From Cohnella rhizosphaerae (GTDB taxonomy: Bacteria > Bacillota > Bacilli > Paenibacillales > Paenibacillaceae): a DNA stretch of 64,000 bases. This document shows positions 29,871 through 40,883 of this stretch, piece by piece. The DNA lies in assembly GCF_029525575.1 (NCBI RefSeq), contig NZ_JAPDIA010000007.1, positions 62,001 to 126,000 on the forward strand, written 5' to 3'. The stretch's first letter is position 1. The number at the start of each line of letters is the position of its first letter. The position numbers and the translations under genes were made by a program. The notes under the pieces were generated by a model. That model saw only the letters and a list, made by a program, of their open reading frames with translations. It had not been told where the DNA came from and ran no database searches.

Positions 29871-30986
29871 AAAGGACGATACTTGCGCTGGGCGCATCGC
29901 TGCTGTTGCTCGGGCCGCTGACGGGCTGTTACGACCGGGTCGATCTGGAGGATGCTTCGCTGTCGCTCGTGGCGGGCGTCGACATTACGGAAGATCATCG
30001 CACGATGAGTTATACGTCGATTCCGGTGTTCAGCAAATCCGAGAAAAAGAGTCAGGAGCTCAAGGTCGTCGCGAACACGCAGCGTCAGGGGCGGGGGGAA
30101 GCTGGACGCCTTCACGGTAGGCTCCTTCAACGGGAGGAAGATCAAGATCATCGCCTTGTCCAAGCGCTTCGTGCAGGAGACGCCGGACTGGTTCCGTTAC
30201 ATGGACATCTACTTCCGTGACGGGCGAAACCCCATAACGCCGAGGGTGGTCGTATTCGACGGTACGCTCGACCGGCTGTTCTACTACCATTCGCCGAACC
30301 AGCCGATTCTCCCTCTCATGCTGATGGGCATGATCAAATCGGCGGCCAACCGGTCGGAGTCGGTCGCGACGACGCTGCAGGAGCTGCACAGGCAGATGAA
30401 CGAAGAGGGACAGACCCCTTTTTTGACCCAGATGTCGATCAAACAGGACGCGATGATCGACGGTACGGCGCTGCTCGATCACCATGGCCGGTACGTCGAT
30501 ACGCTGAGCATGCCGGAGACGGTCCTGCTGCGCGTCCTGCAAAATAAGGCGGGAGAGTCCGTCGGCTTCACGCTGCGTCTCCCATCCCGCTTGACCGGAT
30601 CTCCTGCGGAAACGGATTGGGTCAGCATCGCGACGGAGCGGATCAAGGTGAAGATCGACGCCGCGTATGCGGGGGACCGCTTCAAGTTCGCCGTTCGCGT
30701 ACGTTTTTCGGCGAGCGTCGTGGAGAAGCTGTCATCGCTGGACCTCGACGACCATCAACGCGAAGCCGAGCTCGCCTGCGCCGAGGAGCTGCGCGACAAG
30801 TTCGAGGCGTTGATCGCCAAGCTTCAGCGCGATAAGGTCGATCCTGTCGGGTTCGGCATTTACGCGCGGGCTTATCATTACAATCGCTTCAAGCAGGTGA
30901 AGGAGAACTGGGGCGAAGCGTTCGGGCAGTCGGACGTGAAGGTGCGCGTCAGCGTCGCCTTCGCGGACGAAGGTTCGGTTAAATGA
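29867..30986 (+). CDS. Spore germination protein GerC family lipoprotein (C subunit), one frameshift
   Basis: The lipoprotein subunit of the receptor. Start GTG 29867 overlaps the B-subunit stop. A lipoprotein signal ends LLLLGPLTGCYD (Cys21). The frame breaks in six G at 30093-30098. With five G it reads RQGRGKLDAFTVGSFNGRKI and continues as a Ger(x)C protein with ETPDWFRYMDIYFRDGR near the middle, about 373 residues. A, B and C genes overlap in one operon, as in gerA/gerK of Bacillus, so transcription in the forespore is expected, though I did not identify a sigma-G promoter. Confidence 0.88.
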
Positions 30987-31021
30987 GGCTCGGGCACGGA
31001 GGAAGGCTTTCTTTCGGTGGG

Positions 31022-31064
31022 CCATAAGAAAAGCGGCCCTCTCGACGGTCGTCGGAGAGGGCCG
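31022..31064 (-). terminator. Terminator of the minus-strand secreted-repeat gene
   Basis: A perfect stem with CGGCCCTCTC-GAC (from 31034) and GTC-GGAGAGGGCCG (to 31063). On the minus strand it is followed by CTTTTCTTAT, so it ends the transcript of the gene at 31112. It also lies just past the convergent gerC-type gene. Confidence 0.75.
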
Positions 31065-31111
31065 GAAGGTGGATCGAATGACGTACTTTTGCAGGTTATA
31101 AGCGAGACTCG

Positions 31112-32054
31112 TTAGCCCTCGATCGCAGCGGATGCGGAGGCCGAGTTGCCGGAGGCGTCGTTCGGGGCGGCATCCGGAGCACCCTCGCCCGCGCGAGCCT
31201 TGCCGCCCTTGCCATGCGCGCCGTCGTGGCCGGCGAACGTACGGCTCACGATTCGGTCAGCCTGCTCGGCCAGCGTCGCTTTTTGGGCGTCGTAAGTCGT
31301 CTGCGTGAGCTTGCCGTCCGCGAGACGCTGGTCGAGCGCCGCCGTGAGCAGCGAGACGACTTTGGCCGTGACCGTATCGACGGCGACGCTCTTTTCCCCG
31401 GCGAGATCCGAGAGCGACTTGCCGGCCTCAAGCTGCGCGGACAGCTCGTCCGTCGTCAACCCGAGCAAGGCGGCGATATCGGCGTTATTCTTCAGGTCGA
31501 GACCGCCTAAGCCCCCCGTGCTTGCCGCCGCCAAACCCGCCGTGTCCGCTTTTGCCGTCCTTGCCGCCGCCCTTGCCGGAGAAGACGTCGGTCAACGCCT
31601 CCGCCGCCCGGTCGGCGAGGATAGCCTTTTGCTCGTCGTACTGCGCCTGCGTGAGCTTGCCGTCCGCCAGACGGCCGTCCAGCCGTTCGGTCATCGCGGA
31701 GAGGATCAAGTCCTGGACCTTCTGCTTGTCGACGCCCTGCGCGGCGGCGATGTCGGTCAGCGTCTTGCCGGCCTGGAGCTGCGTCTTGAGCGCGTCCTCG
31801 GTCAGGTTCAGCAACGCGGCCAGCTCGGGGCTGTTCCAGCCGGCTCTAAAGCCGCCGCCTCTGTGCTTCCCGTCGCCTTTATCCGGGGTTGTGGCTGTGG
31901 CAGCGGTCGAGGTCGTCGCTTGCGCCTGCGCTGCGCCGGTCGTTTTCGTCGTGGCAGCAAACGCGCTTCCGACGGAGACCGCGCTGCCGAATACGGCGAC
32001 GGCGAGCGCAAGGGAAGTAATGGCGAGCTTCTTATGCTTCTTCGCATGCATCAT
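31112..32054 (-). CDS. Secreted protein with two copies of a helical repeat, one frameshift
   Basis: An exported protein of about 314 residues. The signal peptide runs to about residue 33 (SVGSAFAATT). Two copies of a domain follow: ELAALLNLTEDALKTQLQAG and DIAALLGLTTDELSAQLEAG, each continuing GK(T/S)L(T/S)D(I/L)A and ending in RLADGKLTQ. A Gly/Lys/His-rich linker separates them. The frame breaks in this linker in six C at 31512-31517; with five it reads GGGKHGGLGGLDLKN. The repeat type is common in secreted proteins of Gram-positive bacteria with no settled function. ATG 32054 follows AGGAGG. Confidence 0.7.
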
Positions 32055-32154
32055 GGCAGATCCTCCTGAGATGGATGATGTGGTCGTTAACGATTCCATC
32101 ATAGCCCGCTTGTCTGAATCCTCCGTGAACCCTCGCTGAACGCTTCCTGAGAAT

Positions 32155-32175
32155 AAAAAAAAGACGGACCCCGTC
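32155..32175 (-). terminator. Terminator of threonine synthase
   Basis: On the minus strand GACGG-GGT-CCGTC is followed by eight T (A run 32155-32162). It stands 64 bases beyond the thrC stop. The stem is short but the T run is long. Confidence 0.6.
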
Positions 32176-32238
32176 GCATCGCCGAAGCGAAGCCGGATCC
32201 ATCCACCGTTTTTTGTATCGATAATCGGTCGATCTATG

Positions 32239-33627
32239 TTAGAAAAATCGTTCCAGCTCGGCTTTGATCGCCGCGTTGGAGCCGTCGACCTGGTGCTGGT
32301 GCTGCGCCTTGCCGAACAGCGCGCCGATCTGCTCCGGATAGGTCTGTTCAATGCCGCGCAGGCGGATCGACTCGTCGAACTTGGCCGGGTGGGCCGTCGA
32401 GAGCGCCACCGTGACTTCGCCTTCTTCGGTCAGACGATCGCTCGCCGCGACGCCGCAGGCCGTATGCGGATCGAGGAGATAGTCGTACTTGGCGAAGTAG
32501 TCGCCGATCGTATCGAGGCACTCCTCGTTCTTGACGCCGTAGGCCGCGAAGTCCGCCTGCACCTGGCTCATCCGGTCGGACGGGATGACGATGCTGCCTT
32601 CGGTCGTGAACTGCCCCATCAGCCGGGAGACTTCAACCGGGTCCTCGCCGCACAGGTAGTACAGATAGCGCTCGAAGTTGCTCGCCACCTGGATGTCCAT
32701 CGAAGGGCTGTGCGTTCCGCGGAACTCGCCGGGCTCGTACACGCCCTCGTTGACGAAGCGCTCGAGAATGTTGTTCTCGTTGGTGGCCAGGATGAGCTTG
32801 CCGATCGGCAGTCCCATGCGCCCCGCCAGGTAGCCGGCGAAGATGTCGCCGAAGTTGCCCGTCGGGACGCTGAAGTTCATGCGCTCGGACTGTCCTTGCT
32901 GCGCGAGCTGTAGGTACGCATAGAAGTAGTAGACGGTCTGCGCGAGAATGCGCGCGATGTTGATCGAGTTGATGGCGCGCAGATGATACTTGTGCTTGAA
33001 CGCGACGTCGGCGAACAGCTCCTTGATGATGCGCTGGCAGTCGTCGAACGTGCCGTTCACGGCCAGGTTGAGCACGTTGGCGTCGTCCACGGTCGTCATC
33101 TGCAGCTCCTGCACCTTGCTCACCTTGCCGGACGGGTGCAGAATGCAGATGCGGATGCCTTCTTTGCCGCGCACGCCTTCGATCGCCGAGGCGCCGGTGT
33201 CGCCCGAGGTCGCGCCGAGGATGTGGATGATCGAATTCGTCTGCTTCGACACGTACGCGTACAGATTGCCCAGGAACTGCAAGGCGATGTCCTTGAAGGC
33301 GAAGGTCGGCCCGTGGAAAAGCTCGAGCACGTACAGCCCGTTGTTGATGCGCCGCACCGGCGTCACGTCGGCGTCGCGGAACGTGCCGTAGCTGTCTTCG
33401 ACCAGCCGCTGGAGCGCTTCGCGCGGAATCTCGTCTCCGATATATAGGGTGAAGATCTCGAGCGCCAGCTCCGCGTAGGTGAGATTGCCCCATGCCTGCA
33501 GCGTCGCGGCGTCCACTTGCGGCACAGCCTTAGGCACGAGCAGGCCGCCGTCGTCCGCCAGTCCCATCAGAATCGCGTCGATAAAGCCGAGGGGAGCCAC
33601 CTGGCCCCGGGTGCTGATATATTCCAT
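32239..33627 (-). CDS. thrC: Threonine synthase
   Basis: A 462-residue pyridoxal-phosphate enzyme that converts O-phosphohomoserine to threonine. The N-terminal MEYISTRGQVAPLGF and the cofactor motif HGPTFAFKDIALQFLG (Lys112 binds PLP) identify the longer, E. coli/yeast-type ThrC rather than the shorter Bacillus type. SVPTGNFGDIFAGYLA is the phosphate-binding turn. Length and motifs are intact. The gene stands alone on this strand. A GGGGATCGAG ribosome site precedes the ATG. Confidence 0.95.
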   Translation of the reverse strand: MEYISTRGQVAPLGFIDAILMGLADDGGLLVPKAVPQVDAATLQAWGNLTYAELALEIFTLYIGDEIPREALQRLVEDSYGTFRDADVTPVRRINNGLYVLELFHGPTFAFKDIALQFLGNLYAYVSKQTNSIIHILGATSGDTGASAIEGVRGKEGIRICILHPSGKVSKVQELQMTTVDDANVLNLAVNGTFDDCQRIIKELFADVAFKHKYHLRAINSINIARILAQTVYYFYAYLQLAQQGQSERMNFSVPTGNFGDIFAGYLAGRMGLPIGKLILATNENNILERFVNEGVYEPGEFRGTHSPSMDIQVASNFERYLYYLCGEDPVEVSRLMGQFTTEGSIVIPSDRMSQVQADFAAYGVKNEECLDTIGDYFAKYDYLLDPHTACGVAASDRLTEEGEVTVALSTAHPAKFDESIRLRGIEQTYPEQIGALFGKAQHQHQVDGSNAAIKAELERFF

Positions 33628-33812
33628 CTCGATCCCCTTATCCGTGTGAATGTTTGGTCTATTGTATCAAAAAAAGAGGGGCGATGCCCACAATGTATCG
33701 AACCTCTTCGCAAGATTCGACGTATTTATGATACGATCAAATGGACAGACCTTGCGCATCGCCGGGAACGGAGAAGGGCGGGCGAACAAAGAACTAACGG
33801 AGTCGATCATCT

Positions 33813-35476
33813 ATGGGAACGCCCTATTCCGCCATACTAACTTTAATCATCACGGCCGGCGTTATCAACGTGCTCATGGGCATTTACGCGCTGTCCGGCC
33901 GCTCGAAGGTCTCCATGGTGAAGACGTTCGTCGCCTTCAGCCTCATGTCGGCTATTTATACATTCGGGTCCGCGCTGGAGCTGGCCGCGGGCTCTCTCGA
34001 GGAGATCGTCCTCTGGATCAAGATTCAGTATCTGGGCATGCCGTTCCTGCCGCCGCTTAACTTGCTGTTGGTCATGTACTTCCTCGGCATGGAAAAGTAT
34101 TTGAAGCGCTCGCTGCGCATCGGACTCTTCATCGTGCCCGCGATCACCCTCCTTCTCGTCATGACGAACGAGGCGCATCACCTTTATTACCGGGATATCG
34201 TGCTGCGCCCGGACACGCTCACCCCCAAGGCGGATCTCGTCGCCGGACCCTGGTATCTCATCGCGGGCGCTTACACCTTCGGCTGCATGATCGGCGGCGT
34301 CATCCTGCTGCTCGTCCAATGGCGGCGCAAGCAGACGTACCGCTTCCAGCTCGTCACGCTGCTGTTCGGCCTGACCTTGCCGCTCGTCGGCGACTTCTTT
34401 TATCTCGGCGGCGCGACCCCGGACGGGGTGGACCCGATTCCCGTCATCATGACGGTGACGTCCGCGGCTTATATGTGGGCGCTGGCGTCCAGGGGCCTGT
34501 TCCACGTCGTGCCGATCGCCCGGGACAGTCTGTTCGAGAGCATGCGCGACGGCGTCCTCGTGCTCGACATGGAGGATCGGCTGGTGGATTACAACGCGGC
34601 CGCCGCCGCGATCATTCCCGAGCTGGTCGCGACCGACATCGGGCATCGGCTGGACCGGCTCTGGCGCAAGCACACGGATGCCGTCTTGCTGCTGCGCGAT
34701 ACGGCGGGCGAAGGCGGCGCGAAGGATTCGGGCGTCGTCGATATCCAGGAGATCCCATGGACGATCGAGGACCGCTCGTATCATTATCAGGTGCGCACGT
34801 CGGTCGTGCGCAACCGCGGCGAGTTGGAGGCGGGCAAGCTCATCGTGCTGATCGACATCACCCAGCGGGTGCAGCTGCAGGAACAGCTCCGGCAGATGGC
34901 TTATTACGACGGCCTGACGGGCGTATATAACCGGGCGCGCTTCATGAGCCTGGGTACGTCGATGCTGAGCGATGCGGAGCGCGCGCGCGAGCCGATGGCC
35001 GTCATTCTGTTCGACATCGACCATTTCAAGCGCATCAACGACACGTATGGGCATGACGTCGGCGACCAGGCGCTGCTCCATATCGCGGATCTCTGCCGGC
35101 GCGCGCTGCGGACGGAGGACCTGCTCGCGCGGTACGGCGGCGAAGAGTTCGTCGTCGCGCTGCCCGGTCTGGATGCGGCGGGAGCGGAGTCCGCGGCGCA
35201 CCGCATCCGGCGCGAGCTGGCGACGCAGCCTCTGATCGTGCCGGGCGGCGAGCTGCGGATGACGGCGAGCTTCGGCGTTGCCGCGACGGACGGGTCGGCG
35301 GTCGGCGGAGCCCGGGGGGCGGGCGGGACGGAGTACGCAACAGGGGGGAGATGCGGCGGATGCGGGGGCGAGACTCAAGCTTCTGCTGAAGCAGGCGGAT
35401 CTGGCGCTGTACGCGGCCAAGCACGGCGGTCGGGACGCGGTGCGGCTCGCCGGGAGCGGGGGGCGCGAGCGCTTGA
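33813..35476 (+). CDS. Diguanylate cyclase with N-terminal 7TM histidine-kinase-type sensor, two frameshifts near the end
   Basis: A c-di-GMP synthase. The first 225 or so residues form seven membrane segments of the histidine-kinase N-terminal 7TM type. A PAS-like domain follows (DGVLVLDMEDRLVDYN). The GGDEF domain has intact catalytic GGEEF at about 442-446. No obvious RxxD inhibitory site is visible before it. The C-terminus is broken by a run of six G at 35314-35319 or 35343-35348 (either repairs it) and by six G at 35458-35463. After repair it reads LKQADLALYAAKHGGRDAV and ends at TGA 35474-35476, about 554 residues. Confidence 0.85.
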
Positions 35477-35528
35477 ATGTTCCACGTGGAATGTGGGTGG
35501 AATTTAATGGCAGGCTTAGGGCGAGCCG

Positions 35529-35537
35529 TGATATAAT
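35529..35537 (+). promoter_or_regulatory. Extended -10 promoter element
   Basis: TGATATAAT is an extended -10 match (TGnTATAAT). It lies 33 bases before the ATG of the BI-1 family gene. The -35 position 17 bases upstream is poor, as is common with extended -10 sites. Confidence 0.55.
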
Positions 35538-35569
35538 CTTCGCAAATCGAAGCGGAGGGATCGCACTTG

Positions 35570-36304
35570 ATGCGCAGCGGCAATCCAACATTGAACGACA
35601 AGGCATTCGAAAGGCAAGGCCAGGCTTACGGCCGGGATACGATGACGATCGACGGCACGGTGAACAAGGCGTTTATCATGCTCCTCCTGCTCATGGCGGG
35701 CGCGTTCGTCGCCTGGAACAACTACTTCGACGGAGGCAACGTGATTCCGTTCGCGATCGGCGGCGCGATCCTCGGCTTCGTGCTGGCGCTCGTCATCAGC
35801 TTCGCGCCGAAGACGGCGCCTTATCTGGCGCCGGTCTACGCGGTAGCGGAGGGCGTCTTCCTTGGCGCGATATCGGCGAATTACGAATCTTACTACGACG
35901 GCATCACGCTTCAGGCCGCGCTGCTGACGATGGGCATCTTCGTCGCGCTGCTGCTCGCCTACAAGACGCGGCTGATCAAGGCGACCGAGAACTTCAAGCT
36001 CGGCGTGTTCGCGGCGACGGCGGGCATCGCGCTCGTGTACCTGCTTAGCTGGGTGCTCGGCATGTTCGGCGTGACGGTGCCGTACCTTCACGACAGCACG
36101 CCGATCGGCATCGGCATTTCCGTATTCATCGTCATCATCGCGGCGCTCAATCTTGTGCTGGACTTCGACTTCATCGAGAACGGCGCCCGCCAAGGCGCGC
36201 CGAAGTACATGGAGTGGTACGGCGCGTTCGGCCTGCTCGTGACGCTGGTGTGGCTGTATCTCGAGATCGTCCGGCTGCTGGCGAAGATTCGGAGCCGGGA
36301 CTAG
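35570..36304 (+). CDS. Bax inhibitor-1/YccA-like membrane protein
   Basis: A 244-residue membrane protein with seven hydrophobic segments, matching the Bax1-I group (COG4760) of the BI-1 superfamily: APVYAVAEGVFLGAISANYE in the centre and LNLVLDFDFIENGARQGAPK near the end, with conserved acidic residues that form the pH-sensing pair in BI-1 calcium leak channels. It may therefore be a pH-dependent Ca2+ leak channel. ATG 35570 follows AGCGGAGGG; a TTG three bases earlier is less likely. Confidence 0.85.
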   Translation: MRSGNPTLNDKAFERQGQAYGRDTMTIDGTVNKAFIMLLLLMAGAFVAWNNYFDGGNVIPFAIGGAILGFVLALVISFAPKTAPYLAPVYAVAEGVFLGAISANYESYYDGITLQAALLTMGIFVALLLAYKTRLIKATENFKLGVFAATAGIALVYLLSWVLGMFGVTVPYLHDSTPIGIGISVFIVIIAALNLVLDFDFIENGARQGAPKYMEWYGAFGLLVTLVWLYLEIVRLLAKIRSRD

Positions 36305-36322
36305 ATGAATAGAAAAGAAGGA

Positions 36323-36353
36323 AGCTCGTGCCTGACGGCGCGGGCTTTTTTTT
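36323..36353 (+). terminator. Intrinsic terminator after the BI-1 family gene
   Basis: AGCTCGTGCC (36323-36332) pairs with GGCGCGGGCT (36337-36346) with a TGAC loop and G-U pairing, followed by at least seven T. It stands 19 bases past the stop. Confidence 0.85.
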
Positions 36354-36554
36354 CGTTGTATACGAGACGCCGGTCGGCTGAGGTCCGGAAGCTTAATTCT
36401 GCAGCAGACCGTCGCCCGGAAGCGCCGTCGTGCTGTGAAACCGTGCAATTCTGTGGGGGGACCGTTTCGCTACTCTCACACCCGAGAGTTGGCCTGTCGA
36501 ATCAGCCCTTGAAGCGCGTCCGTTGATAGCGATTCCGGCTTAAGATGCAGGCGC

Positions 36555-37199
36555 CGAAGCATGGAAGGGCAAAAAGTTACTCTGCAGGCTCGCGGACCGT
36601 TCGGAATGGTGCTGTAAAGGCAAAAAGTTACTCTACGGGCTCGCGAACCGGTTGAAATGGTGCTGTAGAGGCAAAAAGTTACTCTGCAGGCTCGCGAACC
36701 GGTCGAAATGGTGCTGGAAGGGCAAAAAGTTACTCTACAGGCTCGCGAACCGGTTGAAATGGTGCTGTAGAGGCAAAAAGTTACTCTGCAGGCTCGCGGA
36801 CCGTTCGGAATGGTGCTGTAAAGGCAAAAAGTTACTCTACAGGCTCGCGAACCGGTCGAAATGGTGCTGGAGGGGCAAAAAGTTACTCTACAGGCTCGCG
36901 AACCGGTTGAAATGGTGCTGTAGGGGCAAAAAGTTACTCTACAGGCTCGCGAACCGGTCGAAATGGTGCTGGAAGGGCAAAAAGTTACTCTACAGGCTCG
37001 CGAACCGGTCGAAATGGTGCTGGAAGGACAAAAAGTTACTCTACAGGCTCGCGAACCGGTCGAAATGGTGCTGGAAGGGCAAAAAGTTACTCTACAGGCT
37101 CGCGAACCGGTTGAAATGGTGCTGGAAGGGCAAAAAGTTACTCTACAGGCTCGCGAACCGGTTGAAATGGTGCTGGAAGGGCAAAAAGTTACTCTACAG
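36555..37199. repeat. 51-bp tandem repeat array no. 1, 13 copies
   Basis: The core GCAAAAAGTTACTCT occurs at 36569 and then every 51 bases exactly to 37181 (13 times). The rest of the unit carries CAGGCTCGCGAACCGGTCGA and AATGGTGCTGGAAG. Copies differ by scattered substitutions (GGTCG/GGTTG/GTTCG; GGAAG/GTAGA/GTAAA). One isolated GCAAAAAGTTACC occurs at 37297. Imperfect copies of TGCA(A/G)TTCTGTGG lie on each side (about 36450 and 37386). Because 51 is 17 codons, reading frames stay open, but there is no ribosome site or codon bias, so I treat it as non-coding. It lies between convergent genes. Confidence 0.95.
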
Positions 37200-37475
37200 A
37201 TTCATGGAAGGCTGCTGCAGCCATTCTTGCATCGATGGTGCGCTGTGCAGATGCTTTGGCAATGGTTCCAGATCGGGACGGCGGCGCAGCAGCACAGCAA
37301 AAAGTTACCATGTCACGCACTTTGCGAAGCTATTTGGTAATTGCGGGAAAACGTCTCTCAGGAGCGCGGTTATGCGGTAAAACATGCAGTTCTGTGGCAA
37401 CAGTTTTTTTGGCCCAGTTGTGCGATCCTACCGCATATTCTCAAGAAAATCACTAGCGCTGGAGTGTCCGCTTCG
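37200..37475. other. Intergenic tail of array no. 1
   Basis: No gene or terminator is evident. The stretch contains one stray core of the 51-bp array (37297) and an imperfect copy of the sequence flanking the array on the other side. It ends at the stop codon of the hybrid kinase on the minus strand. Confidence 0.5.
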
Positions 37476-40400
37476 TTACCTGTGCCCTGTCCGTTCCGGC
37501 ACTTCGAACGAGACGGTCGTGCCCTGCCCCGGGTGGCTGACGATACGAAGTCCCTCGCCGTACAAGCGTTTGAGTCGCCGGTTCGTGTTGTACAGACCGA
37601 CGCCGCGGGGACCCAGGGCCGGTTGGGTCAAAGCCAGGCTTGCCTGCTCGGCGCTCATGCCGACGCCGTCGTCGCCGACCTCGATGCGGATTCGGCCGTC
37701 GGCGCGCAAGATTCGGATGCGCACCGTTCCGCCTTCGTTCTGCCGGAGCACGCCGTGCTTGACCGCATTTTCGACGAGCGGCTGGATCGACAGCGGCGGG
37801 ATGTACGGCTCCAGGCCGGGATCCGTCTCCCAGACGACCCGCAGTCTGTCGCCGAAGCGCTCGCGCTCGATGAACAGATAAGTTTCGGTCAGTCCGACTT
37901 CATGGGAGAGCACGACCAACTCCTCGGTATTAAGCGAGTCGAAGCTCATGCGCAGAAACGAGGCGAAGGCATGGCCCAGCTCCCGCATGCGGTCGGGATC
38001 GGTCTCGCCCAGCGCGACGATCGAGTTCAGCGTATTGACGACGAAGTGCGGCTGGATCTGCGCTTGCAGGTAGGCGGCCTCCAGACGAAGGCGCTCGCTG
38101 GCCGACAGCTTGAGCGCGACGAGCGCGCGAATGCGGTAGCGCAGCTCGAGGGCATCGACCGGCTTCGCTAAATAATCGCTCGCGCCTGCCTGAAATCCCG
38201 CATAGATATCGGCGGGCTGGCTGCGCGCGGTAAGAAGCAAAATCGGCAGCTCGGAGGCATCGTAGCGCGTCCTGACCGTTCGCGTCAGCTCGTAGCCGGA
38301 CATGCGCGGCATCATCACGTCGGCGATGAGCAGATCCCACCGGCGTTCGCCAAGCAGCGCGAGCGCTTCTTGCGCCGAACGGGCGTAGGCGATGTCGTAC
38401 GGCTCGCTGGAGAGGATGCCGGCGAGCACGGTCAGGTTTACCGGGTCGTCGTCGACGGCGAGGATGCGCGCGCGCGGCTCCCGCGCCTCAAGCAGCGCGG
38501 CGGCGGCTTCCGCAGGACCGTCGTCCGACGCCGATCCGAGCCGGCCGTCGGCGAACGCTTTGGACGCGATCGAATCGGCGTCCCTGCCCGGCGCTGCATC
38601 CCTGCCCGGCATCGCATCGGAACTCGACGCCGCGCCAACATCCGGCGCTGCATCCCTGCCCAGCGCTGCATCCGCTCCTAGCGCGACCCCCCTCACCCGA
38701 CTCTCCCCGCTCGCCCGCCTTCGCATCGTCGCAGCGCCGGGCGGCTCCTGCGGCGGCTGACGATGCAGAAGCCGTTCCCGCGGCGAAGACCGACCTGTCC
38801 GCCGGCTCCGCCGCATCCACCGCATCCGCTGCATCCGCTGCATCCGCCGGCGCCAAAGCGGCCCCCGCGACCGGCAGATCAAAGCTGAACGCCGCCCCCC
38901 TCGCCCGGCGCGGAGCGCACCGACAGCGTGCCGCCATGCAGCTCGACGAGCTGCCTCGAGATGTTGAGGCCAAGCCCGATGCCGTCGCCATGACTGCCGG
39001 CTCCCTGCTCGTAGCGCCGGAAGACGCGTTCCTGCGTGTCCGCGTCCATGCCGCTGCCGGTGTCGGACACGGTGACGCGGACGCGTCCGTCTTGCAGCGC
39101 CGCGGCCACGGAGACGACGCCTTCGTCGGTGAACTTGACCGCATTGTGCAGCAGGTTGTACAGAATCTGCACGACGCGCTGCTCGTCCGCGAGAACGGCC
39201 GGCACCGTCTCGGCGATGTCCGAGCGCAAGCGGACGGTCTTGCTGTCGGCGAGGAAGCCCAGCATGTCCAGCACGCCCGGCACGACCGACTGGACGCGCA
39301 TCGGCGCCATCCGCAGCTTGACGCCGCCTTCCTGCAGCCGGGCGACGTCGAGCAGGTCGTTCAGCAGATGCGACATGCGCCGGCTGACGCCGACGAGCAG
39401 ATCCATATCTTTTAACGCGCCTTCGCTGAGACGGCCGCGCTCCTGGGCCACCACCGTTTCCGCAATGTTCATGATGCCGTGCAGCGGCGTACGCAGCTCG
39501 TGCGACGTGTTGGCGAGGAATTCGTCCTTCAGCTTGTCGGCGGCACGCAGACGTTCGTTGAGCTGCGCGTTCTCCCTGGCGTTGCGGAAGTACACCTGGA
39601 ACCAGTACGCGGAGAAGCCGATAATCGCTACGACGACATCGATCGGATAATACATCGGCGTGATGCCCAATTCCGCGTTGAATACGCCCCCCACGACGCT
39701 GGACAGCACGGCCGAGCCGGATACCATCAGGAATACGGAGCCTTCGTCGCTGCGCTTGCGGACGAACATCCGGACGATGAGCCAGGCGAGCCTGACGAAC
39801 GGCAGCAGATAGAAAAAGCTAAATATGAAATAATGGCGCGAAGCGTAAACCCATGCGGCCGGTGCGATCAGGACGAACGCCGTATAGGCGTACAGCGCGG
39901 CAGCGAAGATCCGGAAGCCCGCTTTCCAGGGCGGATCCGGGAGGAATCGCTTGTAGAGCTGGAGGATCAGATACGACAGCCACATGTAAGAGAGCAGCCG
40001 AATCTTGAGTCCCCACGCGAAGTCGATCGGCAGCCAGAGCAGGAGCAGGTTGTCGTGGTCTGAGACCACGGTCAATCCGGCGGCGAGCGTGAGCAGACTG
40101 AAGAGCAGGAACGTCCGGTCGCGCCGGTTGAGCAGGTACAGGATGAAGGCGTAGAAGCCGTGGAGCATCAGCACGACGAAGGTGATCATCTGGAAGCCGA
40201 TCGAGTACCACCTGGTGAAGTCGATCGACGACTGCGCGCCGAACAGCGCGGAACGGGTGAAGCCTCCCTGGAAGGGCTGATCGAAATTGGACACTTGCAC
40301 GAGCAGGTCGATCTCCGTCGCGCCGTCTCCGTCGTACGTAGACGTGAAGGAGATGCTCGAAGGCTCGTAGGTCTCCTTGGTTGCGCCCACCCGGCCGATC

Positions 40401-40838
40401 GTCCCTTCCGAAAAGCCGTTCATCGACACGACGGATGCGGACTGGACGCGGTTGAGCCAAGCCGTCACCGGCTTCCGGAGCGGATCGGTCAGGATGCGCA
40501 GCCTGTACGTGCCATAGCCGTAGGAGGGCGCTCCGTCGTGGGCGTCAAGCGCGTTCCGCCAGTCTCCCGGCACTTGAACGGGGCGGGACGCGAACGTCTC
40601 CGCCCGGGCTTCTTCCTCGGTGAGGAGGCGGGAAGGATAGAACTGCCACTCGCCGTCCAGCGCGAACGGGTGAGAGGCTTCCAGATCGACGCCGCGCAGA
40701 TCGAGCACGCCGTCCTCGATGACGGGATGCTCGATCTGGAAAGAGATGCGTCCAGGACCATCGGATGCCCAAAAGGACGGCGAAGAAGAGCGCGGCGACG
40801 GCGATATATTGGCGAGTGGATAACGGTTTTCGTGTCAT
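37476..40838 (-). CDS. Hybrid sensor kinase: 7TMR-DISM, HisKA/HATPase, receiver, LytS-type kinase; three frameshifts
   Basis: One gene of about 1,120 residues. Order: a membrane anchor (AVAALFFAVLLGI), a DISMED-like extracellular jelly-roll (FALDGEWQFYPSRLL, QVPGDWRN), seven membrane segments, HisKA with His in ANTSHELRTPLHGIMN, and a HATPase (DTGSGMD, GIGLGL). Then come an Ala/Asp-rich linker, a receiver (VDDDPVN, phosphoacceptor in IADVMMPRM), and a second LytS-type kinase (QAQIQPHFVVNTLNS) with its own HATPase (LVENAVKHG). Breaks at about 40740 (AAA), 38895-38900 (six C) and 38687-38692 (six C) are each repaired by removing one base. Such double-kinase proteins occur in Paenibacillaceae. 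The stimulus and the cognate output are unknown; no response regulator gene is adjacent downstream. Confidence 0.8.
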
Positions 40839-40883
40839 AACGTGCAAATTCGACAAAGCCCCGCGAATCTCCTAGCGGCAGGC

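Noticed and set aside
35278..36048. An alternative frame spanning the end of the diguanylate cyclase and the BI-1 family gene
   Set aside because: Its first part is the true C-terminus of the cyclase in the corrected frame; the rest is a shadow of the BI-1 family gene.
36652..37380. Open frames through array no. 1 with 17-residue repeats
   Set aside because: Same reason: 51-bp units give open frames automatically. There is no start signal and no sign of selection on protein sequence.
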